Shown one piece after another: positions 61,250 through 64,000 of a DNA stretch of 64,000 bases. Within the stretch, counting starts at the first letter, position 1, and each line of letters begins with the position of its first letter. The stretch spans positions 1,873,353 through 1,937,352 of the forward strand of contig NC_011831.1 in NCBI RefSeq assembly GCF_000021945.1. Direction: 5' to 3'. A model generated the notes under the pieces. It was not told the DNA's origin. It worked only from the letters and a program-made list of their open reading frames with translations, and made no database searches. Made by a program: the position numbers and the translations under genes. Source of the DNA: Chloroflexus aggregans DSM 9485 (lineage in GTDB: Bacteria > Chloroflexota > Chloroflexia > Chloroflexales > Chloroflexaceae).

Positions 61250-62371
61250 ATGGAGCAGCATCCCTCCGGCCTGAAACTCGCATCGTGGCTGGTGGCCGCC
61301 GGACGTACCGTCGATCCCGGTGCATCGCTAAACGTACCACCGATCCCGGCCTCCAACTTTATTCTTGGGCAGGGACGTTCGTATGCACGCGGTGACTCCA
61401 CACCGACGTGGGAAGCACTGGAAGAGGTGATCGGTGGGCTAGAAGCCGGCAAAGCGGTAGCCTTCGCTTCCGGTATGGCGGCAGTCGCTGCCATTTTCGA
61501 TCAACTTCCGTCTGGCGCACGAGTAGTCTTGCCCGACGACTGCTACCAGGGCGTTGTCGGTTTGGCTATGGCCGGCGCCGCTCGCGGACGCTGGTCGGTG
61601 CAACGCATTGCCCTGACCGATACCGCCGCCTGGCAACAAGCTTGTACCGAAGCCGATCTGATCTGGCTTGAGTCACCGTCTAATCCGCTGCTAACCGTCG
61701 CCGATCTCGACGTGATTTGTGCTGCACCGCGCAAACCCGGCACGATTGTGGCAGTTGATAATACCTTCGCTACTCCACTAAACCAGCAACCACTCGAACT
61801 AGGAGCAACGGTATCCGTCCAATCGGCAACGAAGTTTATCGGCGGCCATTCCGATTTATTGGCGGGGGTCGTCACTACTCGCGACGAAGCACTTTGGCAG
61901 CAACTCCACCAAACCCGTACCCTCGCCGGTGCTATTCCCGGCACACTCGAAGCATTTCTGGCCGTGCGTGGCGCGCGTACCCTCGCGTTGCGGCTCGAAC
62001 GGGCTCAATACAACGCTATGATCCTCGCCCAACGGCTGCTCGAACATCCTCTGGTCACGTGTGTCCGTTATCCGGGATTGCCATCCCATCCGACGCACAC
62101 TACCGCCAAGCGGCTGTTAAAAGGATTTGGGACGATCATTTCGTTTGATGTCGCCGGTGGAGCGGCTACCGCCGATGCCGTTTGTCGGCATGTGCGACTG
62201 ATCCGCCACGCAACCAGCTTAGGGGCAGTTGAGTCGACGATGGAACGGCGCGCAGCAGTTGCCGGTCAAGAGCATTTACCACCATCACTACTACGACTCA
62301 GTGTGGGGATCGAAGACGTTCATGATCTGTGGAACGATCTCGATGCGGCTATTCGCGCTACAATTACATGA
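61250..62371 (+). CDS. Cystathionine gamma-synthase-like PLP enzyme
   Basis: A 373-residue PLP enzyme of the Cys/Met metabolism family. The PLP Lys is in VQSATKFIGGHSD (about 185), FASGMAAVAAIF (about 75) contacts the cofactor phosphate, and the Asp in VAVDNTFATPL holds the pyridine. Family members make or break cystathionine or related thioethers; the exact reaction cannot be told from the sequence. AAAGGCAGG precedes the ATG. It is convergent with the HD gene downstream. Confidence 0.85.
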   Translation: MEQHPSGLKLASWLVAAGRTVDPGASLNVPPIPASNFILGQGRSYARGDSTPTWEALEEVIGGLEAGKAVAFASGMAAVAAIFDQLPSGARVVLPDDCYQGVVGLAMAGAARGRWSVQRIALTDTAAWQQACTEADLIWLESPSNPLLTVADLDVICAAPRKPGTIVAVDNTFATPLNQQPLELGATVSVQSATKFIGGHSDLLAGVVTTRDEALWQQLHQTRTLAGAIPGTLEAFLAVRGARTLALRLERAQYNAMILAQRLLEHPLVTCVRYPGLPSHPTHTTAKRLLKGFGTIISFDVAGGAATADAVCRHVRLIRHATSLGAVESTMERRAAVAGQEHLPPSLLRLSVGIEDVHDLWNDLDAAIRATIT

Positions 62372-62394
62372 TACGGTGAGCGTACCCAACACGA

Positions 62395-62973
62395 TTACAC
62401 ATCTGGATCGGGCTGCCACTGTAGTTTGGCACGCTCGGCTCGGAGATGGGCAGCCAACGCTTCAACCGGCGGAAACTCGGCTGCCCAGTCGTCATTAGGC
62501 GGCCAAAATTCGTCAAGCCCACGCGCACCGACTCGCTCGTAGGCTATGGCTTGCGCCATCAATTCGAGTCGGTCGACGGCCTTCACCAAACGCGCTTCGC
62601 GGGATGTCCCGTCCGTGTATTCCTCCCATAACGCCAGATATTCATCTGCCTGCGGTAAATGGCCGATCAGGCTCACTAAACCATCTCGCTCAGCCTGGCG
62701 CTTCGTCGCTTTACCCAACAACCGTGTTGCTGTAGCCGGCAAATCACCGAGCAGCGACTCGGCTAAATCGTGCAATAGCGCAATTGCCAGCAAGCGCCCC
62801 CGATCAATACCCTCGATTTGATCACCGATGAGCAAGCAGAGTACGGCAACACTATACGAATGCTCAGCAATGCTCTCGACATCACGCACACCGCGCTGAA
62901 GCCAACCGGTGCGTGGCAGCAGTTTCAACGACAACAAACGGGGGAGAAATGCGCTCAGATCGGGCTGATCCAT
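62395..62973 (-). CDS. HD-domain hydrolase (YfbR/HDDC2-like)
   Basis: A 192-residue HD phosphohydrolase. ESIAEHSYSVAVLCLLI (about 33), ALLHDLAESLLGDLP (about 67, the HD pair and Glu) and KAVDRLELMAQA (about 131) match 5'-deoxynucleotidase-like HD proteins. It probably dephosphorylates a nucleoside monophosphate. AAAGGAAG precedes the ATG. Metal binding is inferred from the intact H..HD..D set. Confidence 0.82.
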   Translation of the reverse strand: MDQPDLSAFLPRLLSLKLLPRTGWLQRGVRDVESIAEHSYSVAVLCLLIGDQIEGIDRGRLLAIALLHDLAESLLGDLPATATRLLGKATKRQAERDGLVSLIGHLPQADEYLALWEEYTDGTSREARLVKAVDRLELMAQAIAYERVGARGLDEFWPPNDDWAAEFPPVEALAAHLRAERAKLQWQPDPDV

Positions 62974-63102
62974 ACATACTTCCTTTGTTTCCGTTGGTAG
63001 ATAATCGGTTAACGGGTCGATTTGGGTAACTTTTGCTACGATGATAATGGGGCGCGTATACGCCCCGCCGCTATCAAGTAAATCACATGTGCTCGAATAC
63101 GC

Positions 63103-63756
63103 TTACTCATAGCCGATCTCCGCGGCTGATTCACCTCCACTTTCACGCAAGGCAAAGAGGCGGAGTGTTCGGATCGTTGTCACGTGCTGAGCAACCGTCT
63201 CTGCCATCCGCACGATCCGATCAAGGCTGCTCAATAACGATGCATCGGTTACTTCTGCTCGCACCAGTTGTGCTTCCCCCATGATCGCCGTCAGCGCTTG
63301 GCTAATAGAATGCGCCACCTTCCGTACCGTGATAGATGCCTCTTCTATCTCGGTCTTGAGTTGCTCATACTCACGCACCTGCTGACGAAGCTGGTCATAA
63401 CTCACCGCGCGACGCAACGTGTACCGCAACGTCTCGTGATTAATCGGCTTCGTAAGATAATCAAACGCACCGAGCGACAGCGCCTCCAACGCTGCCTTCG
63501 GCGAGTCGTTAGCCGTGGTCACGATGATCAATGGTCGATCCGGTTCCGTTGCACACGCTTTGAGAATATCAATACCGCTGCCATCGGGCAAACCGAGATC
63601 GAGCAACACAATTCTCGGCCGACGAGATACAAGTGCTAGCCGAGCTTCAGATACGTTACGCGCTGTATCAACAGCATATCCCTCGCGACGAAGGATGGTG
63701 GCTAGCGAAAATTGTAAAATGTAATCATCTTCGACGAGCAGAATTGGCTCTTGCAC
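63103..63756 (-). CDS. Response regulator with orphan DHp-like C-terminal segment
   Basis: A 217-residue protein. The receiver (1-120) has VEDDY, phospho-acceptor Asp in VLLDLGLPDGSG and Lys in YLTKPI. A coiled linker leads to RKVAHSISQALTAIMGEAQL (about 150-170), which strongly resembles the H-box helix of HisKA dimerisation domains, but there is no ATPase domain and no DNA-binding output. It may be a phosphotransfer or dimer partner for a separate kinase. GTG start at 63756, with GAGAGGG ahead. Confidence 0.78.
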   Translation of the reverse strand: MQEPILLVEDDYILQFSLATILRREGYAVDTARNVSEARLALVSRRPRIVLLDLGLPDGSGIDILKACATEPDRPLIIVTTANDSPKAALEALSLGAFDYLTKPINHETLRYTLRRAVSYDQLRQQVREYEQLKTEIEEASITVRKVAHSISQALTAIMGEAQLVRAEVTDASLLSSLDRIVRMAETVAQHVTTIRTLRLFALRESGGESAAEIGYE

Positions 63757-63833
63757 GTAATTACCCTCTCACGCAGAACGTTTGGTATCCCAATCTCCTC
63801 GTGTCGTGCTTGTATTGTACATAGGTATATTCG

Positions 63834-64000
63834 CTACTGCACCAACACTTGACACAATGGGCAGAAAAAGGTGCTACGTTGCGCCACTACAATCCGTTCG
63901 ATCGCAGTTTGACAACGAGGACACGGTTTTCCTACCCGATCGTAGACATTGAAATGCTCTTGATAGTTGCCACGACGACCATATCCATCACGATAGTTGC
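63834..64000 (-). CDS. mutM: Formamidopyrimidine-DNA glycosylase, C-terminal part (partial)
   Basis: The last 54 residues of a protein running off the window's right edge. The zinc finger with Cys in [20 protein letters not shown] and FCPLCQ is the signature of MutM/Fpg, and [14 protein letters not shown] is the usual approach. Fpg removes oxidised purines such as 8-oxoguanine. It ends 77 bases before the response regulator start, on the same strand. Confidence 0.9.
   Translation of the reverse strand, partial: NYRDGYGRRGNYQEHFNVYDRVGKPCPRCQTAIERIVVAQRSTFFCPLCQVLVQ

Noticed and set aside
63054-63067. GGGGCG/CGCCCC hairpin as terminator
   Set aside because: The stem is 6 bp with no T run on either strand; support is too weak to list.

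Overview
The window most likely comes from a Chloroflexus-type filamentous anoxygenic phototroph (Chloroflexota). This is inferred from four things: a tmRNA whose tag ends in RLALAA, a CrtY-type lycopene cyclase, a three-subunit succinate dehydrogenase, and GAAC-N4-GTTC boxes of the LexA type described for green non-sulfur bacteria. No 16S rRNA or phylogenetic marker confirms it. I saw no tRNA, rRNA, insertion sequence, integrase or CRISPR array.

Layout. (1) 1-4872: the start of a GlcD-like FAD oxidase (minus strand, cut by the window edge), an Rsm22-type methyltransferase, and a large PAS/GAF hybrid histidine kinase split by a frameshift. (2) 4873-5239: a repeat-filled gap. (3) 5240-33486: about 28 kb of minus-strand genes for an exported polysaccharide. 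Read from the right: Wzm/Wzt ABC exporter, a VanZ-LamG membrane protein, a frameshifted sugar dehydrogenase-cytochrome c fusion, a nucleotide-sugar dehydrogenase, glycosyltransferases, a NodB deacetylase, a fused Sat-CysC PAPS synthase, a sulfotransferase, a hexapeptide acyltransferase, a Wzz/BY-kinase-like protein with an altered P-loop, a HlyD-like lipoprotein, two sugar epimerases, an O-antigen-ligase-like protein, a ChbG-like deacetylase and a CapK-like adenylating enzyme. The sulfate-activating enzyme beside a sulfotransferase suggests the glycan is sulfated. (4) 33772-38742, plus strand: an orphan CoxL/XdhA-like molybdoenzyme subunit, MoeA, an unlisted 46-residue membrane protein and AroB. 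(5) 38760-39425: five 137-bp tandem repeats, then lycopene cyclase. (6) 40728-47496: OsmC, YceI, glutaredoxin, a DUF1338 enzyme, an esterase coupled to a histidine kinase, and an acyl-CoA synthetase. (7) 47683-48139: tmRNA with promoter and terminator. (8) 48530-53365: a TPR protein, a 98-bp tandem repeat array of about 12 units, and three membrane-anchored envelope proteins on the minus strand. Two of these form an operon whose near-consensus promoter is overlapped by two GAAC-N4-GTTC palindromes. (9) 53552-59177: an AAA ATPase, then the sdhCAB operon. (10) 59178-64000: a 49-bp palindromic repeat array, a glycosyltransferase, a cystathionine gamma-synthase-like enzyme, an HD hydrolase, a response regulator with an orphan DHp-like tail, and the zinc-finger end of MutM.

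The most interesting candidates are the apparently LexA-controlled envelope operon (52727-53365 and downstream) and the sulfated-polysaccharide locus. The degenerate enzymes (BY-kinase P-loop Lys to Arg, M23 protein lacking zinc ligands) and the repeat arrays come next. All functions are read from motifs and context; no database search was run.
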